Below are positions 10,377 through 18,780 of a DNA stretch of 64,000 bases, piece after piece. Location: positions 144,997 through 208,996 of the forward strand of contig NZ_JAGHZZ010000010.1 in assembly GCF_017745095.1 (NCBI RefSeq). The letters are read 5' to 3'. The translations under genes and the position numbers were made by a program. Each line of letters opens with the position of its first letter. Position 1 is the first letter of the stretch. The notes beneath the pieces are model-generated. The model was given only the letters and a program-made list of their open reading frames with translations. It was not told the origin of the DNA and did no database searches. This DNA comes from Sporocytophaga sp. (GTDB lineage: Bacteria > Bacteroidota > Bacteroidia > Cytophagales > Cytophagaceae).

Positions 10377-11120
10377 TTAAAATTTCAGCTTAATTCCTAT
10401 AAATAAATTATTATTTAGCATACGTATCGTTTTAGGCTGAGCATATTGCAGGTATTCATAGTTGTAGTTGATAAAAAGAGAAATTCGATTTGATACGTCG
10501 TATTCATAAGCCAGATGTATTCTCGGATTCCAATAATTGAAAAGTCCGAATTGAGAGTTGTCTGAACTGCCATCTAAAAAATGCGGTCTGTTCACAAGCG
10601 CACATACTGGTGCTGAAACCGCCAATTTTAAACGACTTCTGGAATTAATCTTATACTCAAAATGGGCCGCTGCATCTAAAGAAAATGCCCATAAATAAGA
10701 ACGCACTTGTCCATATTTAGGCGCCTGCATTTCCGGAAAGTAATTGACCGTCCAGCTTTGTCCATTTAACTGAAAACCCGCATAAAAACTATATCGGTCA
10801 TTGTTCACTACCTTTCTGAGATAAAAATAATTCATTCGAAATAAATGAATAGGAGCTAGAGGAGAGAAGGAGGTTCGGATACTTCCAAAAGTATATTCGC
10901 AATGAATTTGCTGAATGGATTTTTTTCTGTTTATTCCAAAACTCATTGCTATCGAGGGATTGAATCCATGATAAACATAAGGTGACCGATATAAATCTTT
11001 TGTCACGAGATATGTTAAACCCTGATGAATAGATAAACTTTTTTGACTGTGAATAGAATCCTGCGCATGCAAAATATTTATTGTTAGCAGAAATACGGCA
11101 ACTAAAACGAACACTCTCAT
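10377..11120 (-). CDS. Secreted outer-membrane protein of unknown function
   Basis: A 247-residue protein with a signal peptide (MRVFVLVAVFLLTINILHAQ). The rest is a series of alternating aromatic/polar strands (FRMNYFYLRKVV, YSFYAGFQLNGQSW, RISLFINYNYEYLQYA) and it ends with 'LFIGIKLKF', a typical terminal barrel strand with Phe last. A 4-bp ATGA overlap with the upstream serine-hydrolase gene implies translational coupling, and both lie in the leftward operon that begins with an ECF sigma factor. No named family is evident. Confidence 0.8.
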   Translation of the reverse strand: MRVFVLVAVFLLTINILHAQDSIHSQKSLSIHQGLTYLVTKDLYRSPYVYHGFNPSIAMSFGINRKKSIQQIHCEYTFGSIRTSFSPLAPIHLFRMNYFYLRKVVNNDRYSFYAGFQLNGQSWTVNYFPEMQAPKYGQVRSYLWAFSLDAAAHFEYKINSRSRLKLAVSAPVCALVNRPHFLDGSSDNSQFGLFNYWNPRIHLAYEYDVSNRISLFINYNYEYLQYAQPKTIRMLNNNLFIGIKLKF

Positions 11121-12235
11121 GGCTTATAAATATTAGCAGGAATAATGTAATTGAATAAAATAGAAAGTCCCTGATTGGTATACGATGAATCAAGATTGCC
11201 ACCTGTCATGGCAACTACCATATTGAGTTCAGGAATAACGAATATAAACTGACCTCCATTACCGCTTGCGTTATATACATAAGTCTGCTTTCCATTAATT
11301 GTACCTGGGTGCATCCACCACAAAAAACCATAGTCTAATCCTCCCAATTTTACCTTTGGCTGCAAAGAAGCATCCACCCATAGTTTAGGGATAATTTGCC
11401 GATTTTTCCATTTGCCGCCATTGAGATAAACCATTCCGAATTTAGCCATATCCCTTGGACGAAGGTAAATCTGATCGGGTCTGTCATGTCTGTTCTTCTC
11501 TCTGTAATTCCAATCATATTTAGTGATTCCCAAAGGGTCTAAAATAGTTGCCTTAGCAAAGTCTGTATAATTTTGACCGGTTGATTTAGAGATTATATTA
11601 GAAAGTGTAATGGCACCTCCCGAACAATAGGAAGGATTACTTCCCGGCGAAGTGATCAGAGGAAGATTCCACAAATACTTTAGAATATCTTTCTGTTTGT
11701 ATAAATTGTTTTCTCTGCCGGGAGAACTTTCATTCCAATCATCACAAGCCAGCCCTGAAGACATGGTAAGCAAATGTCGGATTGTTATGCCCTGCTTTTC
11801 GGAATTGTTATTTTCTACCGGTGTGTATTCTGGGAAATAAGGAAGGACTTTGGCATTGGTATCAGGTATAAATCCATTGTCAATTGCTATTCCTACCAAA
11901 GCAGATGTAAAGCTTTTGGAAGCAGAATACAGATTATGTAGTATTTCCCGGTCGTAACCATTGAAATAATTTTCATAGACCAGTTTGTTGTTTTTAACAA
12001 CCACCACACTGTGTATGTTCTTATACTCATCTGTAATAATCTGATTGGTCATCTGAACAATGTACTCTTTCTTCAAACCTTCCTTTTCTATACTTGATAC
12101 TTCCAAACCATCGTTGAGCGAATCAGGTATAGAATACTGATAATTGACACCCGGCTTATCAAAGAGCTGATGGCAGCTAATGCATAATGCTGACATAAGC
12201 ACTAGCAGTATAAATAGCTTACATTGGTTCCACAT
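11117..12235 (-). CDS. Serine hydrolase lipoprotein (class C beta-lactamase/DD-peptidase fold)
   Basis: A 372-residue protein. The signal sequence ends in a lipobox (ALCISC, Cys21), placing it on a membrane facing the periplasm. The catalytic SxxK motif is S104-A-S-K107 (LYSASKSFTS), followed by the family motifs 'HLLTMSSGLACDDWNE', 'YCSGGAITLSNII' at the Tyr-x-Asn position (here Y-C-S) and 'GNGGQFIFV' at the KTG/HxG position. Related enzymes include beta-lactamase-like esterases and 6-aminohexanoate-dimer hydrolases; true beta-lactamase activity should not be assumed. It starts 1 bp after the stop of the putative anti-sigma gene and overlaps the next gene by 4 bp, so it belongs to the sigma-factor operon. 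Confidence 0.9.
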   Translation of the reverse strand: MWNQCKLFILLVLMSALCISCHQLFDKPGVNYQYSIPDSLNDGLEVSSIEKEGLKKEYIVQMTNQIITDEYKNIHSVVVVKNNKLVYENYFNGYDREILHNLYSASKSFTSALVGIAIDNGFIPDTNAKVLPYFPEYTPVENNNSEKQGITIRHLLTMSSGLACDDWNESSPGRENNLYKQKDILKYLWNLPLITSPGSNPSYCSGGAITLSNIISKSTGQNYTDFAKATILDPLGITKYDWNYREKNRHDRPDQIYLRPRDMAKFGMVYLNGGKWKNRQIIPKLWVDASLQPKVKLGGLDYGFLWWMHPGTINGKQTYVYNASGNGGQFIFVIPELNMVVAMTGGNLDSSYTNQGLSILFNYIIPANIYKP

Positions 12236-12236
12236 A

Positions 12237-12944
12237 TTACTTAATAAAATTGGTTATGATCTGGGGTTTACCCAGGTTATTCTTTTTATAAGTGTTTTCG
12301 AAAGGAGGGGGAATGAAATTTTTATCGTATTCATAATAGTAATAAAAATTGTCTTCGGCATTTTTACCTGCTTCAATAGATTTGATCAGGTTGGAAATGT
12401 TGAACTGATTATTCACCTTCATTCTGAGAACAGATTGCTCAGGTATTTCGAAATTAAAGTCTGATTTTACAGAAGGTAATTTAATTCCTTTATCTTTTCT
12501 CAGTATGGTAGTGATTATTTTATTTGATTCTTTCAGTTCCTCTTGCGGTAAAGGAATAACTGTGGTATCTGTAGCACTTATGGCTATTGTATCTATCTCT
12601 TTTACAGGAAGTCTATTAACCTTTGAGAACTTCTTAGTTGAATGTACTGCTTTCTTTTCTTCTTTCTTGTTGATTGAATCAACTTTAGCTGGAAGCGATT
12701 GCTTAGCAGTATGGTGGTTTTGTGGGATAGGAGCGTCCTTATGATTTGAAACTATATAAACCAGCCACATGACTGCAGTAATCACAATAATAGACACAGT
12801 CAAGATCATACTACTGCTCCAGCCGCCTTTCAGCTGTATTTTCAGTTTCTCCCATGCGCCAGTCTCATTCCATTCTACTCCAGGAACTTGATCAAGCTTC
12901 TCCAGTTCATTTCTGAACAAACGATCGATTTCTTCAGGCTTCAT
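12237..12944 (-). CDS. Putative anti-sigma factor, single-pass membrane protein
   Basis: A 235-residue protein with about 45 cytoplasmic residues (MKPEEIDRLFRNELEKLDQ...WEKLKIQL), one transmembrane helix at about 46-66 (MILTVSIIVITAVMWLVYIV) and a Lys/Ser/Thr-rich periplasmic part. Its start overlaps the end of the ECF sigma-factor gene by 11 bp. That position and topology are typical of an anti-sigma factor that holds its sigma at the membrane. No zinc-binding ZAS motif is visible, so the role rests on context. Confidence 0.7.
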   Translation of the reverse strand: MKPEEIDRLFRNELEKLDQVPGVEWNETGAWEKLKIQLKGGWSSSMILTVSIIVITAVMWLVYIVSNHKDAPIPQNHHTAKQSLPAKVDSINKKEEKKAVHSTKKFSKVNRLPVKEIDTIAISATDTTVIPLPQEELKESNKIITTILRKDKGIKLPSVKSDFNFEIPEQSVLRMKVNNQFNISNLIKSIEAGKNAEDNFYYYYEYDKNFIPPPFENTYKKNNLGKPQIITNFIK

Positions 12945-13479
12945 GGGAGTGATTGTTTTTAGTTAACTGATATTGCAAGGCTCTTCTTGCTTTCACAAGC
13001 TGTGAGCGGGAAGTGCTTTCGCCAATGTCCAGCATAGTGGCGATTTCCTGATGGCTGTAGCCTTCTATGGCGTATAAATTGAATATGGTTCTTAATCCGG
13101 TAGGGAGTGCGGCAATCATTGCATAAATGTCTTCTGCACAGAGCCTGGAAAAATCATCGTTCATTGAGTGTATCTCCTCCGCCTCCGAATGATCATAAAA
13201 TTTAATGCTGTCTTTTTTCCTGAGAAACATCAAGGCTTCATTAACTATGATTTTACGAATCCAGGCTTCGAACTCTTTTTCACCCTGATATTCCAGTTTA
13301 TGAATATTCTGGTATACCTTTAAAAAACCTTGTATGATGGCATCCTCCGCATCCTCTCTGTTTCTGAGGTATCGGTAGCAATGTGTAAACATCTTTTGGG
13401 AAAATGCCTTAAACAAAGCTCTTTGAGCTTTGGCATTTCCTTTCAGACATTCGGCATATAGCGTTTTTATGGAAGACAT
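12934..13479 (-). CDS. ECF RNA polymerase sigma factor
   Basis: A 181-residue sigma-70 family protein. Region 2 is seen in 'AFSQKMFTHCYRYLRNREDAEDAI', with the region 2.4-like 'FEAWIRKIIVNEALMFLRKK', and region 4 in 'LPTGLRTIFNLYAIEGYSH' plus the helix-turn-helix 'QEIATMLDIGESTSRSQLVK'. It is the first gene of a tightly packed leftward operon with a putative anti-sigma factor, a serine-hydrolase lipoprotein and an outer-membrane protein, suggesting an envelope-stress or cell-wall regulon (inference). Such sigma factors commonly activate their own operon. Confidence 0.95.
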   Translation of the reverse strand: MSSIKTLYAECLKGNAKAQRALFKAFSQKMFTHCYRYLRNREDAEDAIIQGFLKVYQNIHKLEYQGEKEFEAWIRKIIVNEALMFLRKKDSIKFYDHSEAEEIHSMNDDFSRLCAEDIYAMIAALPTGLRTIFNLYAIEGYSHQEIATMLDIGESTSRSQLVKARRALQYQLTKNNHSHEA

Positions 13480-14127
13480 TTTCCTAATAGGTTACATTAC
13501 TGTAAATGCAATTTAGAGCAAAAACGCTGCTTTTTTGAAAAAAATATTTCAGTAAAAGGCTAATTGGATGTGAGTAATAGTTTTAAGATTTTGTAATCAA
13601 AAGGATAGTATGTTGTTCTAAAGTTTTTCCAGATTCTTTACCATAGTCTGTCGGGGCTGGTCATGGTGAAGATTTAATCAGAAGTCCTGAGCTGATCAGG
13701 CGTCCGGTATTCCAATAGTTCTTGTTTCTGAACGAGGATTTTCGAAAAATAGCGATTGTATCGCTTTAGATGTATAGAAGTCAAATAGGCTTCACTCTAA
13801 TTATCACATCTCACTAATCTTCGCATACGGACAAAGATTCGATGCAGACACTTTATCAGTGATTTTATCAAATCTTTTCTAGTATACATTTGGCTTTCAT
13901 AGACAAGGCTTTTCTTCTTTATTATCAGTTACGAACTAATAGTTATTCTCGGAAATCCTTGATACAATCGAAGGCTATTGGATTGTTAGAAATTAAAATG
14001 CTAGATTAGTATTTAATATAGCATATGCGGATGATTTCACCTGATATGTCGAAAGATAGTGATGCCTCTATAACCCATGAAATCGACATCTTATAATTAC
14101 GTATAATCCTTTAAAAACTTTATCTGA
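13480..14127. other. Intergenic region with two dispersed hairpin repeats
   Basis: About 650 bp between divergent operons. At 13735-13765 a degenerate copy of the AGCGAT hairpin family is present (AAATAGCGATTGTATCGCT). At 13777-13793 there is a copy of the GAAGTC-AAATA-GGCTTC hairpin family. No coding sequence is supported. Confidence 0.55.
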
Positions 14128-14985
14128 ATGATTTACCATTTCCCCCCCGCTGAGGTTGATATAAATGATAAGTCTTTTCTTGTTATTGAAAATACCATTT
14201 TCGCTAAATTTAAAAGAGAGAATAAAACAACACTAAAAAATATTTTTCTGACAGAAAATGTCCTGGTATTGGTTTTAAAAGGGTATAAGCATTTACATAT
14301 AGAGGATAAGACTGTTGTAGTTACGCCACAGGACATAATCTTTCTTAAAAAGGGGATCTATGCAATGGCTGAATATTTTGAAGAAAAAAAAGAGTTTGAA
14401 GCGATCTTATTATTTCTGAATCCAAAATTGCTGCAAGAAGTAGTAGCTGAATATGGAATAAAAAATTCAAATAATTTTTCAACAATTCCTTTTCTAAAAA
14501 TTCAAACAAATCCCATAATAGAAACTTATAAAAGCCAATTAACTCAATATTTTACACAAGAATCGCTGAAAGACAAAGGGATACTATTACTTAAGCAAAA
14601 AGAAATATTGTTATATATACTTAAAACCGTTCCATATTCTCAAACTATTCCTTTTTGGGATTCAGTGATATGTACTTCATCGGAAAGTTTGATGTATGTC
14701 ATGGACAAATATCTTTTTCAAAATTTTTCTCTTAATGATTATGCTAATCTTACGAATAGAAGCTTGTCTTTCTTTAAGCGAGATTTTGCAGACATTTACG
14801 GGGCATCTCCTAAAAAATGGATAAACCAAAAAAGACTGGAATATTCATGCCTTCTCTTAAAAAACTCTCAAGAACGAATCTCTGATATTTCAGAAAAGTG
14901 TGGTTTTGAAAGCCTTTCCTATTTTACACAGATTTTTAAAAAGACATATCATAAAACGCCCTCTGAATTTAGAGCCAATATTTAA
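14128..14985 (+). CDS. AraC-family transcriptional regulator
   Basis: A 285-residue regulator. The N-terminal half is a cupin-like sensor region (VLVLVLKGYKHLHIEDKTVVVTP, DIIFLKKGIYAMAEY). The last ~100 residues hold the two AraC helix-turn-helix motifs: 'FSLNDYANLTNRSLSFFKRDF' (split by the usual 'GASPKKWINQKRLEYS' linker) and 'ISDISEKCGFESLSYFTQIFKK', ending 'TPSEFRANI'. The short-chain dehydrogenase gene follows 65 bp downstream on the same strand and is the likely target or partner. This regulator-SDR pairing is common, but the inducer is unknown. Confidence 0.92.
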   Translation: MIYHFPPAEVDINDKSFLVIENTIFAKFKRENKTTLKNIFLTENVLVLVLKGYKHLHIEDKTVVVTPQDIIFLKKGIYAMAEYFEEKKEFEAILLFLNPKLLQEVVAEYGIKNSNNFSTIPFLKIQTNPIIETYKSQLTQYFTQESLKDKGILLLKQKEILLYILKTVPYSQTIPFWDSVICTSSESLMYVMDKYLFQNFSLNDYANLTNRSLSFFKRDFADIYGASPKKWINQKRLEYSCLLLKNSQERISDISEKCGFESLSYFTQIFKKTYHKTPSEFRANI

Positions 14986-15050
14986 AAATATTGAGCTTTT
15001 TCTACTAACACCAACCTTGCAGTTAAATATAATTTTGCATAAAAAAAGTT

Positions 15051-15653
15051 ATGAAAATTGTAATTATTGGTGGTTCCGGAACAATAGGACGAAAAGTGGC
15101 GGAAGCACTTAAATCGAAACATGAAGTTATTACTGCAGGTAGAAATAGCGGTGACATTTTTGTTGATATAACTGATCAACATTCTATTCAAAAAATGTTT
15201 GATGAACTTAAAGTAGTTGATGCTTGTGTATGCGCAGCAGGTACAGGCTTTTATGGAGATTACTATTCAATGACTCAAGAGGATCTTATGATTGGGATTA
15301 AAGGAAAAATGCTTGGACAAATGAATGTAGTTTTAGTTGGTAAAAAATATTTATCAAACGGGGGATCTTTTACGCTTACATCAGGAATTGCAGCAGAGCA
15401 TCCTGCAAAGAATGGAACAGCAGTAGCAACAATTAATGGGGCGATAAATAGTTTTGTACTTGGCTCTGCACAAGAATTGAAAAATGATCTTAGAATTAAT
15501 GCAGTAAGTCCGGGCCTTGTAAAAGATAGTTTTGAAAGATATGGAGATTTATTTCCTGGCTATAATCTTGCACCAATGAAAAAAGTTGTGAATGCTTATA
15601 TATTAAGTATTGAAGGTGCTGTTAATGGAAAAATTTTAAAAGTATATTCATAA
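15051..15653 (+). CDS. Short-chain dehydrogenase/reductase, atypical small subfamily
   Basis: A 200-residue Rossmann-fold protein with a dinucleotide-binding motif at the N-terminus (IIGGSGTIGRKVAEAL), a 'CVCAAG' strand in place of NNAG, and the 'INAVSPGLV' strand typical of SDRs. The usual catalytic YxxxK is missing: the segment that should contain it reads 'GTAVATINGAINSFVLG'. Related ~200-residue SDRs share this substitution, so it is probably a subfamily trait rather than damage; catalysis would need other residues. It follows an AraC regulator gene and is convergent with an HxlR gene across a hairpin at 15747-15791. Confidence 0.88.
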   Translation: MKIVIIGGSGTIGRKVAEALKSKHEVITAGRNSGDIFVDITDQHSIQKMFDELKVVDACVCAAGTGFYGDYYSMTQEDLMIGIKGKMLGQMNVVLVGKKYLSNGGSFTLTSGIAAEHPAKNGTAVATINGAINSFVLGSAQELKNDLRINAVSPGLVKDSFERYGDLFPGYNLAPMKKVVNAYILSIEGAVNGKILKVYS

Positions 15654-15746
15654 GGGATTACTCATCTCATTCGTGGCTTATTACTCAACTTAAGTATACA
15701 CTTCACTTATAAATTTTAATGCCCAATTAAATTGCTTAAATGGTTT

Positions 15747-15791
15747 GAATCGGGATTAATGGAATTGATCTAATCCCATTAATCCTGATTC
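15747..15791. terminator. Hairpin between convergent genes (also a dispersed-repeat type)
   Basis: The arms GAATCGGGATTAATGG and CCATTAATCCTGATTC pair with a single mismatch over a stem of about 20 bp. It sits between the convergent SDR and HxlR genes and can end transcription from both sides. The GGGATTAATGG / AATCCTGATTC wording resembles the intergenic repeat seen at 31782-31894. Confidence 0.6.
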
Positions 15792-15805
15792 CCAATTGAG
15801 GGATA

Positions 15806-16156
15806 TTATTTCTCTTTGATCTTTTTTCTATGAATTAAACCAAAATCCATTAAGGCAGCGATCACAACCTTTGTTTCCATAGCATAAGAGGTAAGGGTAT
15901 AAGATACTGTTATAGGTTTGGTGTCATTAACAGTTCTTGTGATAAGTAAATTCTCTTCCAGTTCACGCAACTCTTTTGATAATACTTTTGGCGTAATTCC
16001 ACATACACGTTCCTGCAGGTCTTTAAATCTCATTGTTCCAAATGAAAGGTTCTGTAATATGTAGATCTTCCACTTGCCACCCAAAACGTCAATAGCATCT
16101 CTTAATGCCATAAACTTTTCCTTGCAGTTGTCTTTGTTTGATTCTACTAAAGCCAT
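15806..16156 (-). CDS. HxlR-family winged-helix regulator
   Basis: A 116-residue regulator with the family pattern 'CKEKFMALRDAIDVLGGKWKI', followed by 'RFKDLQERVCGITPKVLSKELREL' (recognition helix region) and the wing 'TVNDTKPITVSYTLT'. The N-terminal Cys (NKDNCKEK) sits where HxlR/YodB-type proteins carry a redox-sensing cysteine. It is divergent from the RibD-like reductase gene, 80 bp away, and probably controls it and itself from the shared promoter region. Confidence 0.92.
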   Translation of the reverse strand: MALVESNKDNCKEKFMALRDAIDVLGGKWKIYILQNLSFGTMRFKDLQERVCGITPKVLSKELRELEENLLITRTVNDTKPITVSYTLTSYAMETKVVIAALMDFGLIHRKKIKEK

Positions 16157-16236
16157 ATTGTAACTATCCTTGAGGTAAGTGATAGTAAATTTATAATAAA
16201 TAAAGCGAAACTTTACATTCTAAATCTTGAAATAAA

Positions 16237-16740
16237 ATGAAAGTAAAATTATTCGTATCAGTTTCTGTTAACGGGAAAGTCTTGCTGGCGGAAAATCCTA
16301 ATCATCAGGTACCTCAGGAAATTCTCGGTGAATTTATGCAAATGGCTAGTAAAGCTGGAAATCTTATTCTTGGGCGTAAAACATTTGATATGATGGCAGG
16401 ATATCCTGCTGCTTTGGAGGCCCTTTCCGAAATTGATATGGTGATTCTCTCTGAAAATAAACCAGATAGTGAAGGCTATAAAGTGGTCAGTTCACCTGAA
16501 AAGGCGATCGAGTATTTTAAGCTAAAAGGATGTTCTGAAATAGTTGTAGGTGGAGGGACGCAGATCTATAATGCTTTTCTCAAAGCAGACTTTGTATCTG
16601 AGCTATATTTAAACGTGATTCCAATTTTATCCGGAAGTGGAGGGATTTTGGGCTTAGATGAAGATCTGTTAATCAGACTGAAATTAGAGCATCAGAAGAG
16701 TGTTGGGAATATAGTACAGTTACATTATACCAAGATATAG
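16237..16740 (+). CDS. Dihydrofolate reductase-like / RibD C-terminal domain protein
   Basis: A 167-residue NADPH-dependent reductase-like protein. It has the RibD_C/DHFR fold signatures 'KVKLFVSVSVNGKV' at the N-terminus, 'NLILGRKTFDMM', 'MVILSENK' and the cofactor-binding 'EIVVGGGTQIYNAFLKADFVSELYLNVIP'. Members of this group are usually stand-alone oxidoreductases of unknown substrate, not true folate reductases. Divergent from an HxlR regulator that may sense a reactive compound, which suggests a detoxification role (inference). Confidence 0.88.
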   Translation: MKVKLFVSVSVNGKVLLAENPNHQVPQEILGEFMQMASKAGNLILGRKTFDMMAGYPAALEALSEIDMVILSENKPDSEGYKVVSSPEKAIEYFKLKGCSEIVVGGGTQIYNAFLKADFVSELYLNVIPILSGSGGILGLDEDLLIRLKLEHQKSVGNIVQLHYTKI

Positions 16741-16880
16741 TAGGCGAGGAGTTATAGGGCCATCACTTTATTTTTTCCAAAAGGCTTTCTTAATCCTGAT
16801 ATTCTATACTGTGGCTTATCTCCTGGAAGGCCGTTGTATAGAGTATTAATACATTATATGAAGGTTATAAAGTTGGAAAA

Positions 16881-16908
16881 CTATGGCCTTTCAGCAGACA
16901 GGCCATAG
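16881..16908. terminator. Hairpin terminator between convergent genes
   Basis: A perfect 9-bp stem (CTATGGCCT / AGGCCATAG) with a 10-nt loop and an A-run on its left, which is a T-run for the leftward VOC gene. It lies 10 bp beyond that gene's stop codon. Confidence 0.7.
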
Positions 16909-16918
16909 TATAATTGTA

Positions 16919-17329
16919 TTATCCGTTAGTTGGAAATTTTGTAACGTCCATAAAGAAAACTTCCCAGGTATGTCCGTCAAAATCTTCTATAGTTCGCTGT
17001 TGCATAAAACCATAATCTCTCATTGCGCTAGGTTCAATTCCACCTGCTTTTAGTCCTTTAGTCACAATACTATTCATTTCGTCAATACTGTCGACAGATA
17101 AAGAATAAAGTCCTGCTAATTTTGATTTTGTATCTGCTATTGGTTTGGTCGCAAAACTTGCAAACTTTTCGTGAGTCATAATCATTACAAAAATGTTCTC
17201 ACTCCAAACCATACATTTGCCTGTGTCATCAGAAAACTGCGGATTGTTTGTAAATCCCATTGCAGTATAAAAGTCCATAGATTTTTGCAGGTCTTTAACT
17301 GCTAAATTGATAAATATTTGTTTTGCCAT
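16919..17329 (-). CDS. VOC-superfamily (glyoxalase/bleomycin-resistance fold) protein
   Basis: A 136-residue protein made of the paired beta-alpha-beta-beta-beta modules of the vicinal-oxygen-chelate fold: 'FINLAVKDLQKSMDFYTAMGF' at the start, 'MVWSENIFVMIMTH' in the middle, and 'MQQRTIEDFDGHTWEVFFMD' at the end. The terminal 'DFDGHTWEV' matches the lactoylglutathione-lyase-like PhnB/YaeR branch. The substrate is unknown. It appears monocistronic, followed by the hairpin at 16881-16908. Confidence 0.88.
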   Translation of the reverse strand: MAKQIFINLAVKDLQKSMDFYTAMGFTNNPQFSDDTGKCMVWSENIFVMIMTHEKFASFATKPIADTKSKLAGLYSLSVDSIDEMNSIVTKGLKAGGIEPSAMRDYGFMQQRTIEDFDGHTWEVFFMDVTKFPTNG

Positions 17330-17700
17330 TTTATTATACTATTAAATTATCGGGTTAAAATTTTTCTATACTTTTTTGTGATTCAATACTAGGTTAGTAT
17401 AAGCGAACCAAGGGCTTATATTTTAAATTATCTATACTAAAATATTTATTTAAGGAATAATAATCAAAGAAATCAGAATGAAACCTTTGAAATGATCGCT
17501 ATTCTCTGAAATCCCAGATATAATTAAGAACATAGGAAATTAACTTATTATATGAAAAGGTTTTATAAATTTAAATTATGACTTGTCGGGAAACAGTTCA
17601 TGGTGTTGATCCCAATCGTGATGCAATCACTATTCCTGATAAACTTCGTTCGGAAACGACACTATTGAGGCTGGTTACGACTTTTATTTGTTTCCTTTTA
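17330..17700. other. Intergenic region with a lone repeat arm
   Basis: About 370 bp. At 17495-17514 there is one arm (ATCGCTATTCTCTGAAATCC) of the AGCGAT hairpin repeat whose complete copies lie at 18704-18740 and 36020-36064. A 50-codon ORF (17578-17730) overlaps the end of the leftward gene and has no recognisable product. Confidence 0.45.
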
Positions 17701-18605
17701 TTAAAACTCATATCCTGTAGATATTCCTAAATATATTTGTACTATTCTAAATCCTGTGTCGGAATAAAATCCATTTTTTATTCTTGCCTCTCTTCCACAA
17801 TTATTCTTTCGAGTTGTATCGTATATGAATCCATGTTTTCTGACCACAGCTTCAAGAGTTTCTTCTATATAAAAGTCGCCAAACATTGGAATATTCATTA
17901 AAGAAATCATTTTGGGGTAATAATCATCTTCCATCCACTCAAAAACATTGTCATTCAATCCGTATGCCTTATCATCGTTTTTCTTGCTGCATCTTACATC
18001 TTTTATTTCTTTCAATTGTGCTTTATGGGCTAAGCCTACGCTATCACACATAGTTAAAGATATAGATGGCATATTTTTGTCTGTGGCTGCATAGGTCCAT
18101 TCAAACTCAGAGGGCAATCTAAAATTAGGTAGTCGGAAGAGGTTTTTTTTAGTAAGACAATCATTGACATATTCTGAAAGCCATTGACAGTAACTCATTG
18201 CTCCATGCCAGCTTACTAAAGTGACAGGATAGTTCTCAAAACCTTCTTGGGTATATAATGGTTATCATCTTTTATGATTTTACACTCCTCGTTATTCAAT
18301 TGTATTAACTGTTTTACCCGCTCGCTATTTTGGCCAATGGAATCAACGTTTAAAAACTTACAAAACTCCAAATTTGTAATTTCATATTTGCTCATATAAA
18401 AAGAAGGAGTTGAGCATACAGCCATAGAGGAGAATCTAGCAGTGTCGTCCAACGATTTTCCGGAAGCTCGTATTGTTATCATCTCAGGAATATCTTTGGG
18501 GATTGCCTTTCTGAATTTTTTACCATATTGCCGCCATGGACGCTGAGAGTAGGCAACTGAGTTAAGGAGAAGCAATATTAAGAGGAAGAGATAAGATTTG
18601 GTCAT
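17701..18605 (-). pseudogene. Formylglycine-generating-enzyme-like (GldJ/GldK/SUMF1 family) protein, frameshifted
   Basis: Two ORFs in different frames (18605-18216 and 18198-17701) together make one protein of about 300 residues. The first half has a signal peptide (YLFLLILLLLNSVAYSQ) and the family start 'PSFYMSKYEITNLEFCKFLN'. The second half has 'LPSEFEWTYAA', 'NDNVFEWMEDDYY' and the terminal 'YSDTGFRIV', all hallmarks of the SUMF1/GldJ/GldK domain. Between them the minus strand encodes the expected 'ENYPVTLVSWHGAMSYCQW', but only after a one-base shift near 18238-18247, in an AAGAAGGTTTTG context. Adding one base restores a continuous frame. It may be a recent pseudogene or a homopolymer sequencing error. 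If intact it would be a secreted FGE-like protein. Confidence 0.8.
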
Positions 18606-18703
18606 ACTTATAGCTATGATAAATTATAGTCTTTCAGGGCGCAATATGCATATATGATTCTTGCGTTACAAGCCTGTACCACCTGAGGTAGCAAGAATTA
18701 GGA

Positions 18704-18740
18704 TTTCTGAGAATAGCGATGTAATTGCTATTCTCAGAAG
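18704..18740. repeat. Dispersed AGCGAT hairpin repeat, copy at 18.7 kb
   Basis: The arms TTTCTGAGAATAGCGAT and ATTGCTATTCTCAGAAG form a nearly perfect 17-bp stem with a 3-nt loop. The same core occurs at 36020-36064, partly at 13735-13765, and as one arm at 17495-17514. It sits in the spacer downstream of the histidine kinase gene and could also act as a terminator for it. Confidence 0.65.
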
Positions 18741-18780
18741 TTCTTGATCGAAAATGAGGTCTATTGAATATGCATACAAC

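Noticed and set aside
11117-12235. Antibiotic-resistance beta-lactamase
   Set aside because: The SxxK is present but the other motifs fit the broad serine-hydrolase/esterase family better, and the sigma-factor operon context points to an envelope role.
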